A stretch of DNA of 33,921 bases from Jaenimonas drosophilae (taxonomy: Eukaryota; Euglenozoa; Kinetoplastea; Trypanosomatida; Trypanosomatidae). This document shows, piece after piece, positions 1-8,902 of this stretch (position 1 is the first letter of the stretch; the number at the start of each line of letters is the position of its first letter). Below the pieces are notes generated by a model. It was not told the origin of the DNA, did not search any database, and saw only the letters and a list, made by a program, of their open reading frames with translations. The stretch spans positions 1 to 33,921 of the forward strand of contig JASAON010001463.1 of assembly GCA_030849065.1 (NCBI GenBank), written 5' to 3'. The position numbers and the translations under genes are program-made.

Positions 1-1
1 C

Positions 2-1369
2 GGCGAGGTCTACGCCCCCAGCGCCCCCCACAAGGAGGGGGCGGAGGGGAGCCAAGCTCCCAGTGATGAGCGCAGTAGCACCACAGCACAGCCAAAGCGT
101 GCCGGGTTGCTGGCCACCTGCCTTGTCATGTTGGCCACCGTCATGCCCGCTGGAGGTATGTTGGCCACCTCCTTCAACATGGCCTCCACCGCGATTGGTG
201 CTGGCATTCTTGGACTTCCCGCCGCCACCGGGGATACGGGATATATCATGACGCTCATCTATCTCATCGCCATCACAGCAGAGACGGTGTATTCGATGGT
301 GCTTCTCGTACAAGCCTCTCAGCTCTGTGGTGAGCGTACCTATGAGCGCATGGCCAACAAGCTCTTCTTCCACGGCGCAGACTACATTGTGGCTGCCATC
401 CGCTTCGTCTACTGCTTTGGCTGCTGCATCGCTTACGTCATTTGTGTCATGAATCTCATCACCCCCATTCTCACCGATGAGGATGGCAGCAGCAGTGGCA
501 GCAGCAGCAGCAGCGACCCAACCTTTTGGCACGACAAGAACAAGGGTGTTCGTGTTATTACCTTCATTCTGTGGTTCTGCTGCATGCTTCCGCTGGTCAT
601 CCCACGCGACGTCAACTCACTTCGCTACGTATCCACCATTGGCGTGTTGTTCTTCTTGTACTTCGTCATTGTTATCGTGGTGCGCTCCATCTCCAGTGGC
701 ATGCACGGCAGTGGTGTGGTGCCCGTCGTCACCGGCAACGATGCCGTGAGTGGCATTGGTGTCTTCATATTTTCTTACATGTGTCAAGTAAACTCGAATG
801 ACATTTTTTATGAAATGACAAGTGGAAGCATCAAGCGATTTGCACTCTGCACCATCATCAGCATGTCTATCTGCGGCACACTCTACTACATTGTTGGCAT
901 CTTTGGCTACCTGCAGTTTGGCTCCTCGCTCAGTGGTTCGATTCTGCTCAAGTACGACCCACTGCATGAGCCCGACGTTATGATCTCCTTCATTGGCGTC
1001 TTCATCAAGGTGTGTGCGTCCTACGGCCTTCTCGCCAACGCCTGCCGTAACTCACTCTACCACGTACTCCGTTGGGACCCCATGACAGTGGCCTTTTGGA
1101 AGCACTGCATCGCCGTGGTGTGCCTCTCTGTTGGCTTTCTTGTTGCCGGCCTCTTCATTCCCAACGTCAACCTCGTCTTTGGATTTGACGGTGGTGTGTG
1201 CGGAGGTACCTTGGCCTTCATCTTCCCCGCTCTGTTCCGCATGTACGTCGGCGACTGGAACGCGAAGACCGTTGGCTGGATCAACTACATCTTCACCTAC
1301 CTGACCTTGTACGGCGGCTGTGTTGGCATCGTGTTTGGTACCATGTCCACGGTATACAGCGTCATGTAG
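2..1369 (+). CDS. AAT-1: amino-acid transporter (AAAP family), 5' end outside window
   Basis: This is a polytopic amino-acid permease of the trypanosomatid AAT family (AAAP superfamily, Aa_trans fold), expected at the plasma membrane. The frame is open from base 2 with no stop, so the gene continues upstream of the window; 455 residues are visible. A hydrophilic tail rich in Ser, Pro and charged residues (about the first 38 residues) precedes the core, which opens with the family signature MASTAIGAGILGLPAATG. Roughly eleven hydrophobic segments follow, ending in the array-wide C-terminus FGTMSTVYSVM. The loop before DPTFWHDKNKG carries a serine tract (GSSSGSSSSS) encoded by an AGC/GGC microsatellite at about 485-516, which the paralogs lack. 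The TM6-like segment reads SYMCQVNSNDIFYEM. Substrate cannot be told from sequence. The family is clear. Confidence 0.93.
   Translation, partial: GEVYAPSAPHKEGAEGSQAPSDERSSTTAQPKRAGLLATCLVMLATVMPAGGMLATSFNMASTAIGAGILGLPAATGDTGYIMTLIYLIAITAETVYSMVLLVQASQLCGERTYERMANKLFFHGADYIVAAIRFVYCFGCCIAYVICVMNLITPILTDEDGSSSGSSSSSDPTFWHDKNKGVRVITFILWFCCMLPLVIPRDVNSLRYVSTIGVLFFLYFVIVIVVRSISSGMHGSGVVPVVTGNDAVSGIGVFIFSYMCQVNSNDIFYEMTSGSIKRFALCTIISMSICGTLYYIVGIFGYLQFGSSLSGSILLKYDPLHEPDVMISFIGVFIKVCASYGLLANACRNSLYHVLRWDPMTVAFWKHCIAVVCLSVGFLVAGLFIPNVNLVFGFDGGVCGGTLAFIFPALFRMYVGDWNAKTVGWINYIFTYLTLYGGCVGIVFGTMSTVYSVM
480..516 (+). repeat. AGC-type trinucleotide microsatellite inside AAT-1
   Basis: An imperfect (GGC)(AGC)n run encodes GSSSGSSSSS within a predicted loop of AAT-1. 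The equivalent position in AAT-2 to AAT-5 holds a short acidic sequence instead (DDSDHN, DDDSD, DDNDNN, HKDDPH). Slippage expansion is the simplest explanation. Confidence 0.8.
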
Positions 1370-2416
1370 GAGCTCACTCAGCATCGTTCATGTGCTGGAA
1401 GTGATGCTTGCTCAAAAGGATACGTAAGATTTTTTTCTTTTTGTTGTTGTGATTTAGGGGTACCTTTTTTCTATTGGCACTGTGGAGGTAGCATCGCCAT
1501 AACATACTGTTGCTGTGCTTCCTCCTTGCCGTGTTTGACCTCTACGCTCACGCTGACGAACTTGCGTGCGTGTGTGCGTGCGTCCAGATTCTGCGTGGCC
1601 CACATCAACTAGCTGTGGGGCCCATATACTGCACTTGTATATATAATAATGAGAAACACTGTCATTCTGTTCTGTGCCGACCTCCGCGCACATTGTCAGA
1701 CGATGTCATCTCTGAGCGATGCTTAAACTCACACTTCTTCACGCACACACGCACGCAACCAAAGACGAAAAGTTTGCCACGCTTTGTTCTTTTCATTTAT
1801 GTTTCCTTTTTTTGTTTTCTACTTGGTACGTACGCACACGAGTCCTCCGCGAGGGGTCTCGTCGTATTTCGAGCACCCTCCATCATCCTCTTCTATCCAT
1901 CATTGCCCATCCTTCTTTTGAAGTGCCACACCCTTCTTGATTTTCTGTTTATTTTTGGCCAACCAAGGTGATGTGGATGGATGAGGTCGGTGGTACCTCC
2001 ATGGCTTCGGCCTTCTTTTTGTTGTACCCCAAGTTGATGCACGCACTTCAGCGTGATCCGCAAAAAAAAAGAGAAAAATACTCGGAAGAACATCTTTTTC
2101 TTCATGTTTGGCATGCCGCTGTTGTGTTGCTTGCAGCGGGCATGTGCTGAGAAGGGTGATATGATGCGATGGTTCCACGAACACCTCTCACCTGGGGCGC
2201 ACCGTATTGAGTTTGTGAGGCACCGCAGGGGGGCAACCAACACCTCCTCTGAATCGTGCGTTCTTCCAAGATGACGAACGTTGGTATATCCTCATTCATT
2301 GTGTGTATTGCCACGACGTTGGGTTGCGTCGTGACGAGCGCGCGTTCTTGGGTGACTCACGACGGACTGCGATAGACGGCTTCCTGTTCTTGTTGTTGTT
2401 GGCCTTTCGTCATCAC
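1370..2416. other. Intergenic spacer AAT-1/AAT-2
   Basis: No supported gene is seen. It holds the presumed 3' UTR of AAT-1 with many T/C-rich stretches and TG-rich runs (for example about 1565-1590). The open frames here are short, lack family motifs and overlap low-complexity sequence. Confidence 0.6.
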
Positions 2417-2441
2417 TTTTTTTTTTCTTGTTTTCCCTCAG
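2417..2441 (+). promoter_or_regulatory. Probable spliced-leader acceptor for AAT-2
   Basis: A long T/C tract ends in the first AG at 2440-2441. A second pyrimidine-preceded AG lies at 2477-2478. No ATG lies between either site and the AAT-2 start at 2592, which supports that start. One base downstream (2537) is an undetermined N. Confidence 0.6.
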
Positions 2442-2591
2442 GATTGACCCGTTCATTTTCTTTCTGACTTCCCCGCAGACAGCACTCGTGGACCGCTTTC
2501 TTCCACCACACACCCTCTACTACGATACGTACACATNCTCACCTCCTTCTCTCTTGACCTACACACAACGTGATTCTCTTTCCTCTTCACG

Positions 2592-4034
2592 ATGGCAACA
2601 CGCAACCAACCACTCCCGGACGACGACGAGGCCCAACATCACGCAACGGTGGTGCTTCACACAGACACACAAGCTGACATGGAAATCCATCAGGGTATTC
2701 CCACAGGAGCCGTCAAGCCGGAGCGCGACAAAGACTCAGGCCGCCACAGCCCCGTGGTAAGTGAGCTTGCCTCGTCTGAACGGAAACCGGCGGGATACTG
2801 TGCCACCATCTTTGCAATGATGGCCGCCATCATCCCCGCTGGAGGTATCTTGGCCACCACCTTCAGCATCGCCTCCACCTCCATTGGTGCAGGCATCCTG
2901 GGCCTCTCTGCCGCCACAGCACAAACGGGCTACCTCATGACGTTGTTGTACGTGGCCGCCATCTCCGCCGAGACCGTCTTCTCCATGGTTCTGCTCATCC
3001 AAACGTCTGAGTTGTGTGGTGAGCGAACGCTGGAGCACATGGCGAGGAAACTGTTATTCCCCAAGGCTGGCGTGATGGTGGCCGTCATTCGTGTGTTCAA
3101 GTGCTGTGGAAGCTGCATCGCCTACGTCATCTCCGTGAGCAATCTCCTCACCCCCTTGCTCGTGGATGACAGCGATCACAACCCAAGCTTCTGGCACAAC
3201 AAGCACACTGGCATTCGCCTTCTGACTGGCGCCCTGTGGTTGTGCTGTATGCTGCCTCTTGTCATTCCTCGCCAAATCAACTCCATCCGCTACGTATCGG
3301 CGGTTGGCGTGAGCTTTATGATTTACTTCGTGCTCGTGGTGATTATTCGCTCCATCAGCAGTGGCATGCATGGCGAAGGTGTCGTCCCTGCCGTCACGGG
3401 CAACAACGCCGTTGGTGGTGTGGGTATCTTCATATTTTCTTACATGTGCCAATCAAATTGCAACGACGTCTATAATGAAATGACAAACCGCAGTGTCAAG
3501 CGCTTTACCATGTGTGCGCTCATCAGCATTCCACTGTGTGGCACACTCTACTACGCCATTGGCTTGTTTGGCTACCTGCACTTTGGCTCTGGCCTAGATG
3601 GATCCATTCTCTTGAAGTACGACCCACTGCACGAGCCCGACGTCTTCATCTCCTTCATTGGCGTCTTCATCAAGGTGTGTGCTTCCTATGGTTTGATTGC
3701 CAACTCCTGCCGCAACTCCATGTACCACCTCATTGGCTGGGACCACAGGACCGTGGTCTTTTGGAAGCATTGCATCGCAGTGGTTTGCCTCTCCATCTTC
3801 TTCCTTCTTGCCGGTCTCTTCATCCCCAACGTCAACCTCGTCTTCAGCTTCGAGGGCGGTCTCTGTGGAGGTACATTGGCCTTCATCTTTCCTGCCCTGT
3901 TCCGCATGTACGTGGGTGACTGGACCCTCAAGAAGGTTGGCTGGGTTAACTACATCTGCACCTACTTGACCTTGTATGGTGGTTGCGTGGGCCTCGTCTT
4001 TGGCACGCTTTCAACCATTTACAAGGTCATCTAA
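2592..4034 (+). CDS. AAT-2: amino-acid transporter (AAAP family)
   Basis: A complete 480-residue permease. Residues 1-66 form a hydrophilic, His/Asp/Gln-rich cytosolic tail unlike those of its neighbours. The membrane core starts at GYCATIFAMMAAIIPAGG (from residue 68) and carries IASTSIGAGILGLSAAT, the PSFWHNKHTGIRLL loop, PLVIPRQINSIRYVS, and a TM6-like segment SYMCQSNCNDVYNEM. That segment differs from the QVNSNDIFYEM form of AAT-1, AAT-3 and AAT-5, so a different substrate is possible. The C-terminus is FGTLSTIYKVI, with Lys where most paralogs have Ser. The start is the first ATG after the acceptor. Role inferred: amino-acid uptake at the cell surface; substrate unknown. Confidence 0.95.
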   Translation: MATRNQPLPDDDEAQHHATVVLHTDTQADMEIHQGIPTGAVKPERDKDSGRHSPVVSELASSERKPAGYCATIFAMMAAIIPAGGILATTFSIASTSIGAGILGLSAATAQTGYLMTLLYVAAISAETVFSMVLLIQTSELCGERTLEHMARKLLFPKAGVMVAVIRVFKCCGSCIAYVISVSNLLTPLLVDDSDHNPSFWHNKHTGIRLLTGALWLCCMLPLVIPRQINSIRYVSAVGVSFMIYFVLVVIIRSISSGMHGEGVVPAVTGNNAVGGVGIFIFSYMCQSNCNDVYNEMTNRSVKRFTMCALISIPLCGTLYYAIGLFGYLHFGSGLDGSILLKYDPLHEPDVFISFIGVFIKVCASYGLIANSCRNSMYHLIGWDHRTVVFWKHCIAVVCLSIFFLLAGLFIPNVNLVFSFEGGLCGGTLAFIFPALFRMYVGDWTLKKVGWVNYICTYLTLYGGCVGLVFGTLSTIYKVI

Positions 4035-5033
4035 GCTCCCCCCAAAGGGGTGTATACCAACAACGTGCACATCCATCAACACTACTTCTTCCCCTTCACC
4101 ACTTCTCCAACCCCATTGTTCAGCACACAGTCCTACTACGACTCCGTTGTATATCCTCCCACACGCGGACTGTGGCTTCTCTTTTCTTTTCTTTTGTGTT
4201 TTTTTTTTTTTGCAATGACGTGCTTACTAACACCCAAAGACGACTATCTTAACTTGCCGTGGATGTGTGCCTACACTTTGGCTTAGTGACTTTTCTCTTT
4301 TTGATTATGTTTGTTTTGTGTAAGTGCTCAGCAACCATCAACATTGACTACTTTATTTATTTTCTACGAACAGTGATCTTTTATTTGTGTGTGTCCTTTG
4401 TGTCCAGAGCCCGTCCTCACTACTGCCAACACCGGCAGCAGCAGCTCGGGGGTCTGAAGTGGGTTCATCTTTACTTGTTGCTGCACACGCACACTTTATT
4501 TTGTATATGTATCTTTCCTCTTTTTCGATGGCTTTTCAACGTTGTGATTTCCCACTCATCACTACACACGAAGAGAGTGTATAGTTGATGTACTAACGGC
4601 GTGTGGTGCCTACCTTACCCCCCAACTCCTCCCATACAGCTCGTGTATGTGGGTGCCTCTGCAGACAATGGCGGGGAAGCTGGCCTGTGGATATGTCCTC
4701 ATCATGTGCATCTGTATGAGATGACTCGTGTTTTTTTTTGTTGATTGTTGTAGTGTTTCATTATTTTTACTCCTCCAGCTGTGAGGAAGTTGATCATGTG
4801 GTGGCCTCTTCACTACCTCCCCGTGAGTGCAAAGCACAAGGAGGAGCACATACTGGTGTCAACGAACATCACATGTTGCATGCCCCAAACACCACGATCC
4901 AGGAAGCCTAAATTGAACTGTTTTCTTGTTTATGACGAAGGATGGGTCGGTTTTTTGCTTGACGCGGTGCCAGCGTGACTAAGCAACTGCTGAAGCTGCA
5001 CCAGTGTATCCATCCTAATTCATTCCTGGTTTC
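4035..5033. other. Intergenic spacer AAT-2/AAT-3
   Basis: No supported gene is seen. The sequence is AT- and T-rich, with a T11-type tract near 4200 and scattered polypyrimidine stretches typical of 3' UTR, polyadenylation and trans-splicing zones. Confidence 0.6.
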
Positions 5034-5096
5034 TTGTCTTATACATCATGTAGAGGGAAGCTCACCACTCCAACAACATCAGCAATAACCTCCCAC

Positions 5097-6458
5097 ATGG
5101 AACCACTACCAGAGAAGGACGCGGCGGTCTTGCCCATCCAGAGAGGTATCGACGCATCGGCGGAGAAGCTGAAGTCTGATTCTGAGACGGATGCGGCACA
5201 TACTGCCAAGCCCTCCGGCTACTGCGCCACCTGTGCTGCCATGTTGATCACCATCATGCCAGCGGGTGGCATGTTGGCCACCTCCTTCAGCATGGCCTCC
5301 ACGGCGATTGGCGCAGGTATCCTTGGCCTATCCTCGGCCGCCTCCAACACAGGCTACCTCATGACGTTGATCTATCTCATTGCCATAACGGCAGAGACCA
5401 TCTACTCCACAGTCTTGTTGGTCCAAGCGGCGGAGCTCTGCGGGGAGAAGACGTATGAGCGCATGGCCAACAAGCTATTCTTCAACCGCGCAGACTTCAT
5501 TGTGGCGGGCATTCGCTTCCTCCACTGCTGCGGCAGCTGCATCGCCTACGTCATTTGCGTTGCCAACCTCCTCTCCCCGATCCTCAGCAACGACGATGAC
5601 AGTGATCCGGGCTTCTGGCACAACACCAACACAGGCATCCGTCTTCTCCAGGCCATCCTCTGGCTGTGCTGCATGCTGCCACTTGTCATTCCTCGTCAGA
5701 TCAACTCACTGCGCTACGCCTCGACCGTGGGCGTCGTCTTCATGGTCTTCTTTGCAGGGGTCATTCTTGTTCGATCAAGTGCGAGTGGGATGCACGGGGA
5801 TGGTGTGGTGGCTGCCGTCACGGGCAACAACGCTGTGGGCGGTGTGGGCGTCTTCATCTTTTCCTACATGCTGCAGGTAAACTCGAATGACATTTTTTAT
5901 GAAATGACCAACCGCAGCATCAAGCGCTTCACCATTTGCTCCTTCATCAGCATGACCGTATGTGGGGTGCTCTACTACATTGTCGCCCTCTTTGGCTACC
6001 TGCACTTTGGCACCAAGCTCGATGGATCCATCTTGCTGCAGTACGACCCCCTGCATCAGCCGGACGTGCTCGTCGCCTTCGTTGGCGTCTTCATCAAGGT
6101 GTGTGCGTCCTATGGCCTCCTTGCCAACGCCTGCCGCAACTCCATGTACCACCTCATTGGCTGGGACCCCATGACGGTGGCCTTTTGGAAGCATTGCATC
6201 GCAGTTACCATCCTTTCGATTGGCTTCCTTCTTGCCGGCCTCTTCATCCCCAACGTCAACCTCGTCTTCAGCTTTGTTGGCGGCCTCTGCGGTGGATCGC
6301 TGGGCTTCATCTTCCCCGCTCTGTTCCGCATGTACGCCGGTGGCTGGACCCTCAAGAATGTTGGCTGGATCAACTACATCTGCACCTACTTGACCTTGTA
6401 TGGAGGTTGTGTCGGTGTGATCTTTGGCACACTCTCCACCGTCTACAGTGTGATGTAG
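5097..6458 (+). CDS. AAT-3: amino-acid transporter (AAAP family)
   Basis: A complete 453-residue permease. The open frame extends upstream without an ATG, so the first in-frame ATG at 5097 is chosen. A minimal out-of-frame ATG-TAG at 5048-5053 would be removed if the AG at 5052-5053 is the acceptor. The tail (residues 1-about 38) is acidic and Ala-rich. The core shows GYCATCAAMLITIMPAGG, MASTAIGAGILGLSSAASN, DPGFWHNTNTGIRLLQ, PLVIPRQINSLRY and a TM6-like SYMLQVNSNDIFYEM. The protein is close to AAT-1 and AAT-5 in this segment and in the FGTLSTVYSVM end. Predicted plasma-membrane amino-acid uptake; substrate not assignable. Confidence 0.95.
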   Translation: MEPLPEKDAAVLPIQRGIDASAEKLKSDSETDAAHTAKPSGYCATCAAMLITIMPAGGMLATSFSMASTAIGAGILGLSSAASNTGYLMTLIYLIAITAETIYSTVLLVQAAELCGEKTYERMANKLFFNRADFIVAGIRFLHCCGSCIAYVICVANLLSPILSNDDDSDPGFWHNTNTGIRLLQAILWLCCMLPLVIPRQINSLRYASTVGVVFMVFFAGVILVRSSASGMHGDGVVAAVTGNNAVGGVGVFIFSYMLQVNSNDIFYEMTNRSIKRFTICSFISMTVCGVLYYIVALFGYLHFGTKLDGSILLQYDPLHQPDVLVAFVGVFIKVCASYGLLANACRNSMYHLIGWDPMTVAFWKHCIAVTILSIGFLLAGLFIPNVNLVFSFVGGLCGGSLGFIFPALFRMYAGGWTLKNVGWINYICTYLTLYGGCVGVIFGTLSTVYSVM

Positions 6459-7350
6459 TGGCAACGCACCAGTCAGTTGTACCATCCATCTCCTTCATCC
6501 GTTCAGCATCCCCTCCTCGTGAATCTGTGGAACGAGTGTTGAGGCTGAATGGTTCAGAAGCCACCGAAGATTAATCTCTCCTCTCTTGTTGCTGTTGTTT
6601 TCTTGTGTGTTGTGTGTATGTGTGAAACGGTCCCGTCATCAACTCTGATGGACGTTGACCTCTTCCTGTGAATACCACGCTTTTCGTTTCTTGTTGACTA
6701 CTAACAAGTCGATACCTCCACATCTCTTCTAACCCATGGTGGCCTTCTTTACACAGTTGTGCCTGGAACCTGTATACATACGCATATCTTGTTTTTTTAT
6801 AACTGATTCTTTTCTACTGTTGTGCTTACTTATACATCCACAAGACACTTCTTGTCGTGATACTTACGTATCCCTTCTTTCGTTTTCATGGTAGCATTGA
6901 GTCTTACCTCCACGCTACCACACGCAAAGAACGATGTTGGCCCACACCCCACACCGTCGCACAGTGTGCGGAAGTGTGATCAGCTGCACATCGTCGGGAA
7001 CAAAGGCTTTCTTCCTCTTCGTTAAATCCAATTCGAAACTGAGCAGGACACCCTGCCCACAGTGTTTGTTGTTGCTTTTCTCCCTTCTTTCCTCTCCACT
7101 CACAGCAACACACACATGTATACACGTATACATGCACCAATAGGCCATCAAAACGAGGGTGTGTTCAGGAACTGCTGGTCGTACCCCGTAGGATTGTGGG
7201 TGAACCAACGACGATGACGTGTTTTGATGGTGTGGTTGGGGATCTGTTAGATTTTTTTTTACCACCGTGAAACCAGTGGGGGTACGTAAGTACACATCTT
7301 TAGCATGTAAGCGCCACCTCTGTTGACGTCATCCTGCTTCAACGCATCAA
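6459..7350. other. Intergenic spacer AAT-3/AAT-4
   Basis: Nothing gene-like is supported. It contains T-rich and TG-rich runs, a T9 tract near 7251-7260 and several pyrimidine tracts. Open frames on either strand have no recognisable motifs. Confidence 0.6.
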
Positions 7351-7411
7351 TTTCTCCATCTCCCCTCACACAAATTTAAAAGACCTCTTGACTTACCTAT
7401 TCCACCCACAG
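7351..7411 (+). promoter_or_regulatory. Probable spliced-leader acceptor for AAT-4
   Basis: A C/T-rich stretch ends in CCACAG, with AG at 7410-7411. No ATG intervenes before 7493, so this acceptor supports the 7493 start and excludes the upstream non-ATG extension of the frame. Confidence 0.5.
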
Positions 7412-7492
7412 CCAAGCAATCAACCACCCCTACACGCAAGCAACTTCACACGTACATACACCCACAGAACAGGAAGCCCCATTCGTGAAACC

Positions 7493-8902
7493 ATGACAAG
7501 CCCCTCCTCTGCAGCCCTTGAAGATGCGGTGCGCTCATGCTGCTCTTTGGGGGAGAGCACCAACTCCGACGACCAGCCACGCTCCACCTCTCCCGAGAAA
7601 GAAAACAAAACTGTGGACCTGGACGGGCGCAGCGTGAGCAGCGCGCAAGCTCCACCAGCCAGCTTCTGGGCAACAGTCTTTGTCATGATGTCTGCTATCA
7701 TGCCAGCGGGAGGTATGTTGGCCACCATGTTCACGACCGCCTCCACCTCCATTGGTGCTGGCATCCTGGGCCTGTCTGCTGCCACAGCAGACTCGGGCTA
7801 CCTCATGACGTTGATGTACCTCGTTGCCATTGGCGCGGATACGGTCTTTTCCTGTGTCCTACTTATTCAGGCAGCGGAGTTAAGTGGGGAGCACACCTAT
7901 GAACGCATGGCCAGCAAGCTCTTCTTCAAGCGGGCAGATATTATGGTGGCAATCATCCGCATCATCAAGTGTGCAGGCTCGTGCGTCGCCTATGTGATAT
8001 GCATCGTCAACCTCCTCACGCCCATGTTGGTGGATGACAATGACAACAACCCAACCTTTTGGCACAACAAGCGCACCGGCATCCGTCTTCTTGCCTTTAT
8101 TCTGTGGGCCTTGTGTATGCTGCCCCTTGTCATTCCACGCCAAATCAACTCCCTCCGCTATGTTTCCACGGTTGGTGTGGCATTTATGATCTACTTCGTC
8201 GTGGTCGTCGTGGTTCGATCCATCATGGGTGGACTGGATGGCCATGGAGTGGTGCCCGTGGCCACAGGGAATGAAGCCGTGGGTGGAGTGGGCATCTTCA
8301 TGTTCAGTTTCTTCTGCTCCTCCAATGTCAACGACGTGTACCGCGAGATGACCAACCGCAGCGTGAAGAGGTATGCACTGTGCTGTGGCAGCAGCATGGT
8401 CATCTGTGCCGTCCTCTACTACGCCATCGGCTTGTTTGGCTACCTGCACTTTGGTGCTGACCTGGATGGATCCATTCTCTTGAAGTACGACCCACTGCAT
8501 CAGCCTGACGTGCTCGTCTCCTTCATTGGCGTCTTCATCAAGGTATGTGCGTCCTATGGTTTGATTGCCAACGCCTGCCGCAACTCACTCTATCATTTAC
8601 TTGGCTGGGACCCCATCACTGTGATCTTCTGGAAGCACTGCGTTGCCGTCGTGAGCCTCTCCATCTGCTTCGTGTTGGCTGGACTCTTCATCCCTAACAT
8701 CAACGTGGTGTTTAGCTTTGAAGGGGGTGTATGCGGGGGTACGTTGGGCTTCATCTTTCCTGCCTTGTTCCGTATGTACGTGGGTGACTGGAATGTGAAG
8801 ACCGTTGGCTGGGCCAACTACATCGCCACCTACCTGACCTTGTACGGTGGCTGTGTGGGCATCGTCTTTGGCACACTGTCGACCATCTACAGTGTTCTAT
8901 GA
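7493..8902 (+). CDS. AAT-4: divergent amino-acid transporter (AAAP family)
   Basis: A complete 469-residue permease. The first in-frame ATG (MTSPSSAALEDAV) follows a clean acceptor. A Ser/acidic tail of about 55 residues precedes the core ASFWATVFVMMSAIMPAGG, then TASTSIGAGILGLSAATADSG, NPTFWHNKRTGIRLLA and PLVIPRQINSLRYVS. Its TM6-like segment reads FSFFCSSNVNDVYREM, so the conserved Tyr-Met and Gln of SYMCQ are gone and an Arg appears before Glu-Met. In AAAP/APC-fold carriers this helix lines the substrate site, so AAT-4 is the best candidate among the five upstream genes for altered specificity. The C-terminus is FGTLSTIYSVL. Confidence 0.95.
   Translation: MTSPSSAALEDAVRSCCSLGESTNSDDQPRSTSPEKENKTVDLDGRSVSSAQAPPASFWATVFVMMSAIMPAGGMLATMFTTASTSIGAGILGLSAATADSGYLMTLMYLVAIGADTVFSCVLLIQAAELSGEHTYERMASKLFFKRADIMVAIIRIIKCAGSCVAYVICIVNLLTPMLVDDNDNNPTFWHNKRTGIRLLAFILWALCMLPLVIPRQINSLRYVSTVGVAFMIYFVVVVVVRSIMGGLDGHGVVPVATGNEAVGGVGIFMFSFFCSSNVNDVYREMTNRSVKRYALCCGSSMVICAVLYYAIGLFGYLHFGADLDGSILLKYDPLHQPDVLVSFIGVFIKVCASYGLIANACRNSLYHLLGWDPITVIFWKHCVAVVSLSICFVLAGLFIPNINVVFSFEGGVCGGTLGFIFPALFRMYVGDWNVKTVGWANYIATYLTLYGGCVGIVFGTLSTIYSVL

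Noticed and set aside
1510..1971. 153-codon frame in the AAT-1/AAT-2 spacer
   Set aside because: Hydrophobic low-complexity translation of T-rich spacer, with no motif and no conserved counterpart in other AAT spacers.
5870..5890. CAGGTAAACT within AAT-3 resembling a 5' splice site
   Set aside because: The reading frame continues unbroken and the paralogs encode the same residues. cis-introns are extremely rare in these organisms. Kept only as part of the codon-usage island finding.
5775..6485. Long antisense frame across AAT-3 (and similar ones across AAT-4 and AAT-5)
   Set aside because: A mirror of the C-ending codon usage on the coding strand, recurring at the same place in each paralog. 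A codon-bias shadow, not a gene.
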